Position numbers and translations under genes: made by a program
Part shown: positions 42,385 to 53,727 of the stretch, piece by piece
Numbering within the stretch: the first letter of the stretch is position 1
Layout: each line of letters opens with the position of its first letter
The notes under the pieces: model-generated
What the model was told of the DNA's origin: nothing
What the model saw: the letters and a program-made list of their open reading frames with translations, nothing else
The model's database searches: none
Source: Notamacropus eugenii
Lineage: Eukaryota; Chordata; Mammalia; Diprotodontia; Macropodidae
Length of the DNA stretch: 64,000 nt
Reading direction: 5' to 3'
NCBI RefSeq assembly: GCF_028372415.1
Contig: NC_092872.1
Coordinates: 513,856,224-513,920,223, forward strand

Positions 42385-43246
42385 TATTCTCTAATGTGAA
42401 TACTCCCTCTACCAGTACAGGTCACAGTCTGACCTTCTGCATACTTTTTCCCAAGTCTTCCTGTAGATACTCCCTAGGGGGATGGTGCACACAACATAAA
42501 GCTTCCTCTTGGTCTCATCTTTTAATATTGTACCTTCTCCCTCAAAATTTCTTATGACATTGTCCTTCCCCCCAAATTATCTTTTATTTACTTTACACAA
42601 CTTTATTTTGTATATGTTTATATGTATGCCTATTATCTCTCCTGATAGAACGTAAGTCTCTGACAATTTGATTTTTGTCTTTCTTTTCCTAGAAGATAGT
42701 ACACACAATGCCTGTCATATAATAGGCACTTAAAAAATCCTGTTGATAATGGATAGCACATGGACTACCTGTTTGATGTCCCTCAATCTTATGTGACCAA
42801 CCTACCTTCTCTTTTGGTCATACATTTCTTTGATGATAACTCTCTGATGTATTTGTTCAACGTTAATACACCTAATTTATTCCTACTATGTAATTCTCCC
42901 TTTGAGTGACCTACAGTTTTGTTCTTTTTGGAGATTGTGACATTCCATGTTTACAGTTATTTTGCATCAACAATATGAAAAAAGTTTTTGTTTGTTTCAG
43001 GGAGAAGTTAGGGAATTTTAAAAAAATTCTGTATAATTTTCTAAATGCAATTCTACTCTATGTCAGCTTCTTATGGAATTCTGGACTAGCTCGTTGTCTA
43101 TATGCATTAGATAAAGGTACCAATAGACCAACTCAACAGACAGTTCAATTGTATATCATCATCCTCTGAACCATAGGCATTGCTTATCTGCTTAGTTTGC
43201 TTATGTGGAACGTTAAACTGAACTCTTTTCAGGGATTTTTTATTTT
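42385..43246. other. L2 tail then unassigned DNA
   Basis: 42520-42750 contains an L2-type 3-prime end ('atagaacgtaagtctctgac', 'atgcctgtcatataataggc'). The rest is unassigned and may include RTE remains. Confidence 0.4.
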
Positions 43247-43500
43247 AGAGCAAGTTAAGTGACTCACAGGCTAGAGTGACAGATCTTTAGTCAGGAAGAC
43301 CTGATTTTAAATCTGATCTCAAACATTTATTAACTGTGTGACCCTGGGGAAGTCACTTAACCTTTGTCTGCCTCAGTTTCTTAATCTGTAAAATAGGAAT
43401 GATAATAGTGCCTACTTTCCAGGGCAGTTGTGAGGAGCAAATGAGATACATATAAAGCACTTTGCAAATCTTTAAGTACCACATAAATGCTACTTATTAT
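43247..43500 (+). repeat. CORE-SINE, full length
   Basis: 'agtcaggaagacctgatttt', 'aactgtgtgaccctggggaa', 'ctttgtctgcctcagtttct', 'gggcagttgtgaggagcaaa' and 'gtaccacataaatgctactt' occur in order. Confidence 0.85.
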
Positions 43501-43504
43501 CGTG

Positions 43505-43750
43505 CATCTTATTTGAGATCCTGAAATATTCAGATATTTTATTTAATAAGCACATCACCTCAAAAGAAGAACATATGGAGCATCTTTCTTTTTTTTGATG
43601 GAGAATCTCCTTTCCATTTGGACACCGATTTGGACCTCCTCCATGATAGTGACAAACATGTTTGGTAAGCAAGCACTTCCCGTGTTATGTTTCACTTGTT
43701 ATGAATAATCAAACTCTTACTGAAGAAAGTTACTTCATTTATGATATCAA
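43505..43750 (-). mobile_element. RTE LINE fragment
   Basis: 'cctttccatttggacaccga' and 'cctcctccatgatagtgaca' match the RTE landmark at 35643 ('ccatttggacatcctccatg'). Confidence 0.5.
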
Positions 43751-44292
43751 TTAAGGAATCTTGTCTGATTTTAATCTGTGCACCAGAGAGACCCACTGAG
43801 CTGGCAATTGTGTGGTATTAAAAGCGCCATGATCCAATATTCCTAGACAAAGGTAGGAAGAAACATCAATTTGTAGATCCACAGCATCCCTCACAAAGCT
43901 AGAAATAAAAGATACAGGTTGTATGAATCCATGCACACATAATAATAACGTACAATTTATATTTTTGGATTGAAGTTCACCAGATTGCAAGTGAAAAGCA
44001 GGTGGGAAGGAGCAGTGAAGCCTAGTTTTCACTGAAGGTGACTCAACACAGTCATATGTCATATTTAACCAGACTGAAAAATCATGAATGATTATTAAAA
44101 CCTGGTAGTTCTGCCAACTGGTCTAATTCCCCCGGTGCCAATTCAAGCATTAAGAATGAAGAACAAAACTCCTTCTTAGCAAATGATTTACATTTCTAAG
44201 AATTTGGTTGCTCTTAAAAATAAAAGAGTTTCTGCCTGACTGATATATTTATTTATTTGGGGAGAAATCAACTTTCAGAGAAGCTGAGGTTT

Positions 44293-44295
<3 letters not shown>
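43751..44295. other. Unassigned sequence
   Basis: A 103-codon minus-strand frame (43751-44062) has no recognisable domain. Nothing else stands out. Confidence 0.4.
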
Positions 44296-44334
<39 letters not shown>

Positions 44335-44356
44335 AGAAGAAGAGAAAGAAGAGAAT
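44296..44356. repeat. (GA)n array
   Basis: Regular GA run followed by GAA/AGAA units. Confidence 0.97.
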
Positions 44357-44873
44357 TTTCTCATTTTAAGACTTTGTGCTAATATAGGTGTCAAAATGTC
44401 CTCATTTAGCAGGTGAAAGTCTGGATGTGTGTTGGGGAGAGGTGGTGTGAGTATGACTCATATCTATAATACTCCTAAAGCACTTGTGCACCTGAGCCAT
44501 ATTTATTTATCATTAGCACCATTAGAAAGATCTGAGCAGCCTATTGGTTACACTTTTAGACAAATGTGAAAGTCAGGTAACAAAGGGCTGTGAGAAACTG
44601 TGACAAAGGTACATACTCTGTAAGAGCATGGACCCGTTATCAGGATTATTGACAGATACAGGGCAAGAAGCGGCTCAAATTCTGTTAAACAGGAATGATA
44701 GTTTATCATTTTCAAAAGGAAAGCTTGGCAACTAATTGGGCCATAGCATTCACCTGGCTTGCTAGAAGTGGAAGAACAGGGGAATTGCAGCCTAGTAACT
44801 TAAACAAACTAATCCCTACGTATAACTCACAGCGAGCACATTCCTTGCCCCAAGTAACTTTCCATTGCCAAAA

Positions 44874-44923
44874 GAGAGACAGATAGAAAGAGAGAGAAAG
44901 GGAGGGAGAGAGGGAGAGAGAGA

Positions 44924-44999
<76 letters not shown>

Positions 45000-45000
45000 A
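44874..45000. repeat. (GA)n array, long
   Basis: Roughly 125 bases of GA with some GGA/GAAA. Serine/leucine-rich frames on the minus strand are artefacts. Confidence 0.98.
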
Positions 45001-45108
45001 ACATGCTGTGTCATGAAGCTCTTGTTTGAAGAAGCAACCTTGTCTAAGGAAGGAAGGCTAAGAAAGTTAAATGGAAATTAATTTATAGAAATAACATGGG
45101 AAATTGCC

Positions 45109-45190
45109 TCTCTCCCTCCCTCTCTATCTCTCTCTTTTTCTCTCTCTCTATGTCTCTTTCTAAGTCTCTCTCTGTCTCTCTCTCTCTGTG
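45109..45190. repeat. (CT)n array
   Basis: Pyrimidine array that mirrors the (GA)n tracts 110 bases to the left, so the two could pair as an inverted repeat. Confidence 0.95.
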
Positions 45191-45329
45191 TAGTATGTGT
45201 CTTTGCAAGTGGTTGGATCAGGAAGAATTATTTGTAGTCATGTTTATACCCTAAGTATTGAATGCTCTATGGTAAGTCATTGATAGAATTTGGCCTTCAT
45301 AATATTCACTCAAATACTGTACTTTATTA

Positions 45330-45665
45330 AATATTTATGATGTACATGGTCCTTTTGGGAATTCAGAGAAGTATAAAAGGTGGTCCTTGATGCCTAGAAG
45401 CTTAGAAACCAGTTAGAAGGACAAGATTTCTAAACAAATAACTGTAATCCAAGGTAGAGTGTGCTAAGTCCTCCACGAGTATATAAGCTAAAAAGAACAG
45501 AGGAATCCAGAGGACAGACAGATAATTTCAATGGGGTGGGTGGAGATAGGGATGCGGAGGATTTATGGAAGACATCATGGAGGGGATTTCAAAGCTGGCA
45601 GAATGAGTAGGACATTATGTTGCATAAAGGAAAAATCACTAGGGTAGGAGTAAAAGGCCTTCATT
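45330..45665 (-). repeat. L2-clade, antisense
   Basis: 'attaaatatttatgatgtac', 'tgtaatccaaggtagagtgt' and 'tggaagacatcatggagggg' are antisense L2-type phrases. Confidence 0.5.
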
Positions 45666-45689
45666 CTAATGAAAAGCAGAATAGTGAAA

Positions 45690-45792
45690 GAAGAAGAATT
45701 AAGGATTTGAATCTAGACAACCTGCACTCAGATACCTGATCTGCTTATTAATCTTAGCCAAGGAACTTCATCGTTTTGAGTTTTCTCATCAA
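45690..45792 (+). repeat. MIR-type SINE fragment
   Basis: 'ggatttgaatctagacaacc' and 'gagttttctcatcaagatg'. Confidence 0.45.
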
Positions 45793-45892
45793 GATGTGAC
45801 CCAGATTCAAGGGTTTATTCTCCTAAATCTCATTAGCATTAGCAGGCTGGATCCCCAGAGGCTAGCTGCTACTTCTCTGCTCATGCTTCTAG

Positions 45893-45945
45893 CGCAGGTG
45901 TGGGGAATTGGTGGCCTTGAGGTTGCAGGTTCTGCAACCCTGTAG
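45893..45945. mobile_element. hAT-type MITE scrap
   Basis: 'gcaggtgtggggaattggtg' and 'gccttgaggttgcaggttct' resemble the arm of the MITE at 11622-11793. Confidence 0.4.
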
Positions 45946-46084
45946 GGGATATTGAATGGTTGGGAGTATCTTTCTAGAGTTATATGTAACTCATGAGCCC
46001 CCATTGATGTACTTCTTCCATTGATGATCCATTGATATCAATCAGTCAGCCAAACAATTAGTTTGTAGAAAGGGTTATCTACCA

Positions 46085-46205
46085 AGATATAGTAATAATA
46101 ATGATATAACATATTATGTGATAATGTTATATATTATGTAGTAAATATAGCAATGTATAATATATGTAATACTAATATATGAATACATAATATTTATTCA
46201 TCCAT
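46085..46205. repeat. A+T-rich low-complexity DNA
   Basis: TAATA/ATATA-rich tract with partial self-complementarity. Confidence 0.8.
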
Positions 46206-46369
46206 TCATTTATTTATTTGTTCTTACTATGGTAAGAACAGTTGGTACAAAACATTCAACTGAGAGTCTGTGACACACTCTACTATCAATTCATAGAAAG
46301 TCCAGGGAATGGAAAATTCAAGCCCAGGTGGCAAAGGTTCCTGGATTGTGGTTCCCTTTCCTAGTTTTG

Positions 46370-46745
46370 CTTTAATTGTCTAGACCATGATATCACAGCT
46401 GCCTACTGAACCTCGATCGTTCCTCTATCCCTGCAGCCCTTTTTTCCAGTTGGTAAGTCCCTCTTGTAACCTCCATTTTGGAGAGGGGTTCAGGCCAACC
46501 ATCCTTCATTACTCTCCATGTTTTGCTTCTGACTCTCCAGATTTCACCACCATGCTTCCATTTAGGTACCTCTCCATCTTTTTCAGTGTCATTTTATGCG
46601 TTGTCTTCCCCCATCAGAATATATCCTCTTTGAGGGCAGGGACTGTCTTCATTTTTTGCTTGGACTTATATTTCCAACACTCAGCACAGTGCCTGGCATA
46701 TAGCAAGTGCTTAATAATTGCTTGTTGACTAATAAATGACTGACT
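46370..46745 (+). repeat. L2 3-prime end
   Basis: 'cagaatatatcctctttgag', 'ggcagggactgtcttcattt', 'cagcacagtgcctggcatat' and 'aataattgcttgttgactaa'. Confidence 0.8.
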
Positions 46746-47280
46746 GACAAGATGGAAATCTCTTTTTCCTGTTTGTGAGGATAGTCATAAAATTTCTATT
46801 AGGTGAAAGAAAATTTTCTGTTGGGCTCCTTCTTAGAATCTTGAAACTGCATTTCTTCAGTTTGTCTAATTTGTCCTTGTTTCTGATACAAACATTGCTG
46901 CTATCTGCTTCTGTCCCAAGATATTTGTTAGGACACCAATGAACATTCTAAATCATCTAATCATCTAAACTATAAGGTCCTCCTTTGGTCAATGGCTGTG
47001 GGTAGAGTAGGCAAACTTTATTATCCTCTCCCCTCTCTGTCCTCCAACTCAGAGATTCACACTAATGGGCTTGACTGAATTATTCTCTTTTCCAAGGTGC
47101 CAATGGCTTGAATGTTAGATTCTAGACTGGCTTGATGTTTTATGGGAGACCTGGAGGCACATTACTTTATTGCTTTTGATTGATTGATTGGTTCAATAGA
47201 GATGTTCTCACTTGATAATGAATATTTTGCTAGTTAACTTTTGAGGTCCCATGTAGCTCTTATAGCTATGGAGCCAGTAT
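46746..47280. other. Unassigned sequence
   Basis: Nothing recognised. Confidence 0.4.
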
Positions 47281-47470
47281 CAATTCTGGTGCTAATTTGC
47301 TGTGAATGATCTTGTACGGTCCACTTTACCCCTCTGGGTCTCTGTTTTTCCATTTGTAAAATTAATGGATTGGACTAGATGATAGAATTGTAGATTCATG
47401 GAACATTAGAGCTTTAAAGAACCTTAGAAGTCACCTGGTACCACTCCTTAAAATCTCTAAGGACCTTTCT
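47281..47470. repeat. Forward MIR then antisense MIR
   Basis: 47281-47385 is forward ('acccctctgggtctctgttt', 'aatggattggactagatgat'). 47386-47470 is antisense ('gatagaattgtagattcatg', 'gagctttaaagaaccttaga'). Confidence 0.55.
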
Positions 47471-47499
47471 AGCACCGATTAGAATTCAAGCCCTTTCAA

Positions 47500-47970
47500 T
47501 TTAACCCTTCTCCTCCTCCCATCCTGACTGGTGATTGCCTCAGTTGAACATTTCATCTTCACCTGACTCCAGCCATACTTCCCATCATTTTCTGGCCATT
47601 TCCTCTCTAGCTGCCATGAAGCTACACATATACTCTGACTGTGTCCTATTCCTTTCCCCATTTTCCAGTTCTGGAATCACAATCAAATCAACTCTGTAAT
47701 CGCTCCTGGAAAGGGTGTTTTAGTCTATTTCCCTATGCCTCCATTCCTTATCTCCATAAATTTCCAAACCAAAACATTCTTCCCTGACCACTCCATGTAT
47801 GCTGTTTCTCATCATTAGAATGTAAGCTCTTTGAGGCAGCGACTATCTTCATTATTTTTATTTGAATTCCTAAAAATTATCATAGTGCTCAGCACATAGC
47901 TCTTAATAAATACTTTTTCATTCATTCATTTATTCATTCATCCATCCATCCACCCATTCATTCATTCTAA
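47500..47970 (+). repeat. L2 3-prime end with (CATT)n
   Basis: 'cattcttccctgaccactcc', 'tgtaagctctttgaggcagc' and 'cagcacatagctcttaataa', followed by CATT/CATC repeats at about 47920-47968. Confidence 0.7.
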
Positions 47971-48985
47971 AGTACCAAGTTCTGAGTTCACTGAAGTTAA
48001 ATAAAATGGCACTACTCAATAAGAACAACACTGAAGCCCTTTTAGAGTTAGGCAGATGGGGAGTATGGTGCCTTTTAGCCCTAACTTTGATTTTGAAGGG
48101 GTTGTTATAGTGTTGGGTTCATCTCCCTGGGAGAAAGGATTAGGGGTGGGATGGAGACAGTGAGGATCTTTGAAAGCAAAAGCCCAACTTAAAGTAATGC
48201 ATTATATTTTGAACACTGTATGTTTGACAATATATTTCATGCCTCATTTCCCGCTAGTTGTGAGCTCTAGTAAACACTCAGAGAGCAAATTCACATTTTT
48301 CATGTCAAAAATCCCTCTAGTTCTCTCCCTCCCCTCAGCTTGTCACTAGTTAAATAGACCCCTGTAAGAACAGAGTCTGTTCACACTGTAATCTGTTGTG
48401 ACACTAAGCCTTAATCTGTCTTCAAATTTCCATTGTTTTTCACTAAAAGATTATTGGAGAAATATTTTATAGCTCACATTCATTTTCTTTGCTAAGAATA
48501 AATTGCATAATCAGTGGGTATCTGACCAATGCTGAATCTTCTGTCCGAACCCAAGTTTAAGAATTTCATGTGGATTATTCATAGCCATCTATCCAGTTAA
48601 TTCAATGTAATTATTTTTCTCTGGTCGAGGCAGAATTTACCCTTCCCTGAAATGAGCTTATCTTGTAATAAGATATTAAAAGAGGAAGGACGATGTTGCT
48701 GGAGTGAGTTTTACTGAAGTCAAGCCTCTCACCACCAGGGCCTGAGTTATGGGACTGTCACAGCCTTCCATGGGAATATTGCCTATATTTCTCAAGTGCT
48801 TGCAAGTTGTTATTAAAATAATAATAATGATAACAAATGAATTGACTTCCCTAGCTAAAGTCCTTCTGTATTACTTTATCATGGTTTAGGTATGGCCTGA
48901 TTTCCCTGAAGACAAATGTCAGTAGACTAAAAGCTCTGTTAGGCCCTACTAAGTATGAAAGGCTTCAACAATGGATTGATTCAAT
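47971..48985. other. Repeat-poor unassigned block
   Basis: About 1 kb with no repeat that I recognise and no exon-like frame. TAAT-rich in places. Confidence 0.4.
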
Positions 48986-48989
48986 TGTG

Positions 48990-49115
48990 TACAGACAGCC
49001 AATAAGATTGTCCCTCCAGTAGTATATAAAGCCTTTGAGGAAACAGACCTTTCAGTTTTTATGATTATATTCTCAGCAATTACCACAGTCCCTTGCACAT
49101 AGTAGGTGCTTAATC
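48990..49115 (+). repeat. L2 3-prime end
   Basis: 'agcctttgaggaaacagacc', 'cttgcacatagtaggtgctt' and 'aatcaatgttgattgaaaga'. Confidence 0.7.
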
Positions 49116-49134
49116 AATGTTGATTGAAAGAGAA

Positions 49135-49220
49135 GATGAGAAAAGAAGAGGTGAGGAGAGGAGGAAAAGGAAGGGAAGAGAAGGGAAATGAAGGAAAGGG
49201 AAGAAAAGAGAAGAGAAGAG
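49135..49220. repeat. Purine tract
   Basis: GGAAGGGAAGAG-type units after the L2 tail. Confidence 0.9.
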
Positions 49221-49439
49221 GCTTATCAACAGAAGGGCATCCACCAAGGAATTTTTTTGGTGGGATGAAGGGATGAAAAAAACTCATAAAACCATCTATT
49301 CAAGGTTTAGAGGGGTTATAATATTCATGAGAGTAGAAAGAGCTAACATAAATAGAATCATAGATCTTGTATTGAAGTGCAGACCAATTTAATCATACAT
49401 AATTGGTTCTCTGTCTACTCTTGGCCTTGTATTTGATCC

Positions 49440-49745
49440 CTATGCCACAGAGTCGTTGAGATAAAAGAAAGCACAAGAGACCATCTAAGCTAACCTCCTG
49501 CCTTTTTAAAGCTATATGAAACAATTATTGGTTGTCCTATGATTACTGATCATTTAGGCAAGAGATCGTCAAATTTCCTTGGACATTTCTTTCCAGTGTT
49601 CCACTACTTATATTGTAGAGGAAGTTCTACTTTTATCTATCATATCCCTTTCATTGCCAAGTAAATTTCCTTTCATTTGATCCTCTGTAGAGATGATAAT
49701 TTTATGCAAGGACCTGTCACCTAATTAAAAAGAATCATTAAATAC
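49440..49745 (-). repeat. CR1/L3-like, antisense, worn
   Basis: 'agagaccatctaagctaacc' and 'tcctttcatttgatcctctg' are weak matches only. Confidence 0.35.
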
Positions 49746-49759
49746 ACATTGCTGCCATC

Positions 49760-50640
49760 ATTATAACAATAATATCTCATATTTGTATGGCACTTACATA
49801 AGTTTGTAAGTCTGCTATTTGTGCAGTCCAGATTGGAAACAATCAACAGATTCCCATCTTGAATGACTTTTCTCTATATCTTCCTGTATATCGCTCAAAG
49901 GAGATCCACTCAATAGGCTGGGTACTTTCTTCTATATCTCTTAACATTGCCTGGAATATCAATGGATCATATGATATATCTGTCACTCATTTTTCTCTAT
50001 CACCATAAGACTATCCAACTCCTTTTACAATTATACATCTCTCTGCTAACATCATTTAGTCCCTGTGTCTTAAACAGTTTTGCATTAGTAATGTGTTGCA
50101 AACTTCCTGTGCTCACCATGGAATTCTCCATTGCTGTTTGAGTAAGTTTCAACTTTAATTCTTTGGCGTCTGTGGTATTCCATAGCTTGAAACCATATAT
50201 CATTACAGAAAGAATAATGTGGTCTCCCTTTGGTTCAGGATGAAACTTGGAGTCATTAAAAGCCTGTGTAATTTGTCACTCTCCAATCTATCCTGCTCTT
50301 TCTTTTGTTCAATTCTAGGCCAATCCATCTGCAATATTTACTTAAGATAATATATATCACTGGACCAGCTGTGTGGTTTGTCCTTACAGTTGCATATTGT
50401 ACTCTGTTCCAAAGAAAGTCTTCCTTTACTTATCTTTTTCTTGTGTGAATATTTAATCCAAATCTTGAGAATAATGATGGAACTCATTTAGGAAGCTCTA
50501 TAGTCTTCCAGAGCTTGCTGTACTCAGCCCTGTCCCTTGATGAAAATACAACTAAAGACAATTGTCCCAAGGATATTTAAGAATGAAACTTGAATTTAAA
50601 GTGGAAAAAAGCAATGAAGATTTTTATGACAAACACTATT
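49760..50640 (-). mobile_element. RTE LINE, ORF2 3-prime part and UTR
   Basis: A minus-strand frame at 50000-50203 contains 'YGFKLWNTTDAKELKLKLTQ', the C-terminal region after the reverse transcriptase of RTE/BovB ORF2 ('YGCETW...' in the family), and 'TAMENSMV'. Landmarks such as 'acttggagtcattaaaagcc' and 'ggaactcatttaggaagctc' are shared with the RTE copies at 34790 and 61150. It is truncated on the 5-prime side, next to the HAL1-like element. Confidence 0.7.
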
Positions 50641-50667
50641 TTTTATGTGGAATTGGATTTATTTATT

Positions 50668-53600
50668 TTTTTAAAAAAAATTAATTTAACTTTTAACATT
50701 AATTTTCACAAAATTTTGGGTTCCAAATTTTCTCCCCATTTGTCCCCTCCCCCCATCCCCAAACACCGAGCATTCTAATTGCCCCTATCACCAATCTGCC
50801 CTCTCTTCTATCATCCCTCCCTTCCCTTGTCCCCATCTTCTCTTTTGTCCTGAAGGGCCAGATAACTTTCTATACCCCATTGCCTGTATTTCTTATTTCC
50901 TAGTAGCAAGAACAGTACTCAACAGTTGTTCCTAAAACTTTGAGTTCCAACTTCTCTTCATCCCTCCCTCCCCACCCATTCCCTTTGGGAAGGCAAGCAA
51001 TTCAATATAGGCCATATCTGTATAGTTTTGCAAATGACTTCCATAATAGTCGTGTTGTGTAAGACTAACTATATTTCCCTCCATCCTATCCTGCCCCCCA
51101 TTGCTTCTATTCTCTCTTTTGATCCTGTCCCTCCCCAAGTGTTGACTTCAGATTGCTCCCTCCTCCCATTGCCCTCCCTTCCATCATATCCCCCACCCTG
51201 CTTATCCTCTTCTCCCCCACTTTCCTGTATTGTAAGATAGGTTTTCATACCAAAATAAGTGTGCATTTTATTCCTTCCTTTAGTCGAATGTGATGAGAGT
51301 AAGCTTCATGTTTTTTCCTCACCTCCCCCCTTTTTCCCTCCACTGAAAAGTCTTTTACTTGCCTCTTTTATGAGATAATTGGCCCCATTCCATTTCTCCC
51401 TTTCTTCTCCCAATATATTTCTCTCTCACTGCTTGATTTCATTTTTTTAAGACACGATCCCATCCTATTCAATTCACTCTATGCTCTTTGTCTCTGTGTG
51501 TGCGTGTGCGTGTGCGTGTGTAATCCCACCAACTACCCAGATACTGAAAAGTTTCAAGAGTTACAAATATTGTCTTTCCATGTAGGAATGTAAACAGTTC
51601 AACTTTTGTAAGTCCCTTATGACTTCTCTTTGCTGTTTACCTTTTCATGCTTCTCTTCATTCTTGTGTTTGAAAGTCAAATTTTCTTTTCAGCTCTGGTC
51701 TTTTCATCAAGAATGCTTGAAAGTCCTCTGTTCCATTGAAAGATCAATTTTTCCCCTGAAGTATTATACTCAGTTTTGCTGGGTAGGTGATTCTTGGTTT
51801 TAGTCCTAGTTCCTTTGACTTCTGGAATATGATATTCCATGCCCTACGATACCTTAATGTAGAAGCCACTAGATCTTGTGTTATCCTGATTATATTTCCG
51901 AAATACTTGAATTGTTTCTTTCTAGCTGCTTGCAATATTTTTTCCTTGACCTGGGAACTCTGGAATTTGGCCACAATGTTCCTAGGAGTTTCTCTTTTTG
52001 GATCTCTTTCAGGAGGTGATCAGTGGATTCTTTCAATATTTATTTTGCCCCCTGGTTCTAGAATATCAGGGAAGTTTTCCTTGATAATTTCATGAAAGAT
52101 GATGTCTAGGCTTTTTTTTTAGATCATGGCTTTCAGGTAGTCCCATAATTTTTAAATTGTCTCTTCTGGATCTGTTTTCTAGGTCAGTTGTTTTTCCAAT
52201 GAGATATTTCACATTATCTTCCATTTTTTCATTCTTTTAGTTTTGTTTTATGATTTCTTGGTTTCTCATAAAGTCATTAGCCTCCATCTGTTCCATTCTA
52301 ATTTTGAAAGAACCATTTTCTTCAGTGAGCTTTTGAACCTCCTTTTCCATTTGGCTAATTCTGCTTTTGAAAGCATTCTTCTCCTCATTGGCTTTTTGAC
52401 CCACTTTTGCCAATTGAGTTAGCCTATTTTTCAAGGTGTTATTTTCTTCAGCATTTTTTTGGGTCTCCTTTTTTGGGTTGACCTGCTTTTCATGCTTTTC
52501 TTGCATCTCTCTCATTTCTCTTCCCAATTTTTCTTCCACCTCTCTAACTTGATTTTCAAAATCCTTTTTGAGCTCTTCAATGGCCTGAGACCATTGAATG
52601 TTTATTTTGGATGTTTGGGATACAGAAGCCTTGACTTTTATGTCTTTCCCTGATGGGAAGCATTGTTCTTCCTCATTGGAAAGGATGGGAGAAGACATCT
52701 GTTCACCAAGAAAGTAACCTTCTATAGTCTTATTTTTTTTTCCCTTTTTTTGGGCATTTTTCCAACCAGTTACTTGACTTTTATGTCCTTTGTCAAGAGT
52801 AGAATATACTCTAGGAATCTGTAAGATCTCAGTTCTCCAAGGTGGCACAATGAAGCATGTACACTGGTCTGGGAGCAGGGAGAGATTTTTGTGCCCAGAA
52901 TCCTAGCAGTAACCTCTCCACAGCCACCTGGTCTCCAGTTCCACCAAGTTAGCACTAGGGGTTGATTTCCAGTTAAGCTGTGGGGGTAGGGCCGCCATTC
53001 AGTGCGAGACAAAGACCAGCTCCCTCAGGGCCTCTACACAGGGCTGAGGTAATATTTAGCTCCTCAGTGCCCCCAGGGATTTTTATGCTCCAACAATGGA
53101 TGCAGACGGCTGTATGGGCTGCTGTGTGGCCTCTGTGGCTGCTGCCTGCTGACAGAGCTATGGAAAGTCCCTTCTCCCTTCCCAGTCTGCTGAAAAAACC
53201 CCATCACTGACCTTTGGCGCCTATGGGTTGAGGGATCTGTGGATCACTGCTACTGGGACTGGGGATTTGCTGTTACTGCCACTGGAGATTCAGCCCCTGA
53301 TGTGTCCTCCTCCCATAGTCATGCCTTACCACTAGGCCAAGGCTGGGCTGGGCTCTGTGTTCCACTCTGTGTCTGGTGTAACTGACATTTCCCGTGGGCC
53401 TTTCAGGTCACCCTGGGCTGGAAATCTCCTCCACTCTGCTGTTCTCCACTTCTGCTGCTCCAAAATTTGTTGAGAGTCCCTCTCTATAGGTATTTTATGG
53501 GCTGTGTGGGGAGACCCTGCATATGTATGTCTTTCTACTCCAACATCTTGGCTCCACCCCCCTCTTGATGATCTTTCGAGTTTCTTGGGCTAAAATATTT

Positions 53601-53727
53601 TTTCATTCTGTCTTTTTGCTGGTTCTGCTGTTCTAGGATTTGTTTTGGGGCACTATTTTATGATTGTTTAGAGGTGAATACGGGAGAGTTATGGCAATTT
53701 ACTGCTTACTCCACCAGCTTGGCTCCT
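50668..53727 (-). mobile_element. HAL1-like element (L1 ORF1 without ORF2)
   Basis: On the minus strand: a 5-prime UTR (53727 to about 52850) with two L1-type starts, 'ggagccaagctggtggagta' (53727) and 'ggagccaagatgttggagta' (near 53558); ORF1 (52848-51744); then about 1 kb of polypurine-rich 3-prime UTR ending 'gttaaaagttaaattaattt' and an A-rich tail. No ORF2 lies between ORF1 and the tail. That matches half-L1 (HAL1) elements, known in mammals including opossum. A later internal deletion of a full L1 is the alternative. No exact target duplication found. Confidence 0.7.
51744..52848 (-). pseudogene. L1/HAL1 ORF1 (RNA-binding protein), broken
   Basis: The first frame (52848-52237, 203 codons) has a Lys-rich start, then a Glu/Lys/Gln-rich coiled coil with heptad spacing (about residues 85-200). 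An in-frame TAA ends it at 52237. The same frame continues with an RRM-like part ('RRDNLKIMGLPES'). After a shift near 52110 comes the C-terminal domain (frame 51974-51744) with 'AKFQSSQVKEKILQAARKKQ' and 'PRITYPAKLSIILQGKN', like the YPAKLS motif of human ORF1p. ORF1p binds LINE RNA as a trimer. The true start codon is uncertain. Confidence 0.75.

Noticed and set aside
44712-45014. A 100-codon Ser/Leu-rich frame
   Set aside because: It is the translated (GA)n array.
52237-52848. The 203-codon minus-strand frame as a host coiled-coil gene
   Set aside because: Its composition, its RRM-like continuation and the YPAKLS-type C-terminal domain downstream show L1 ORF1, and an L1-type 5-prime UTR lies in front of it.
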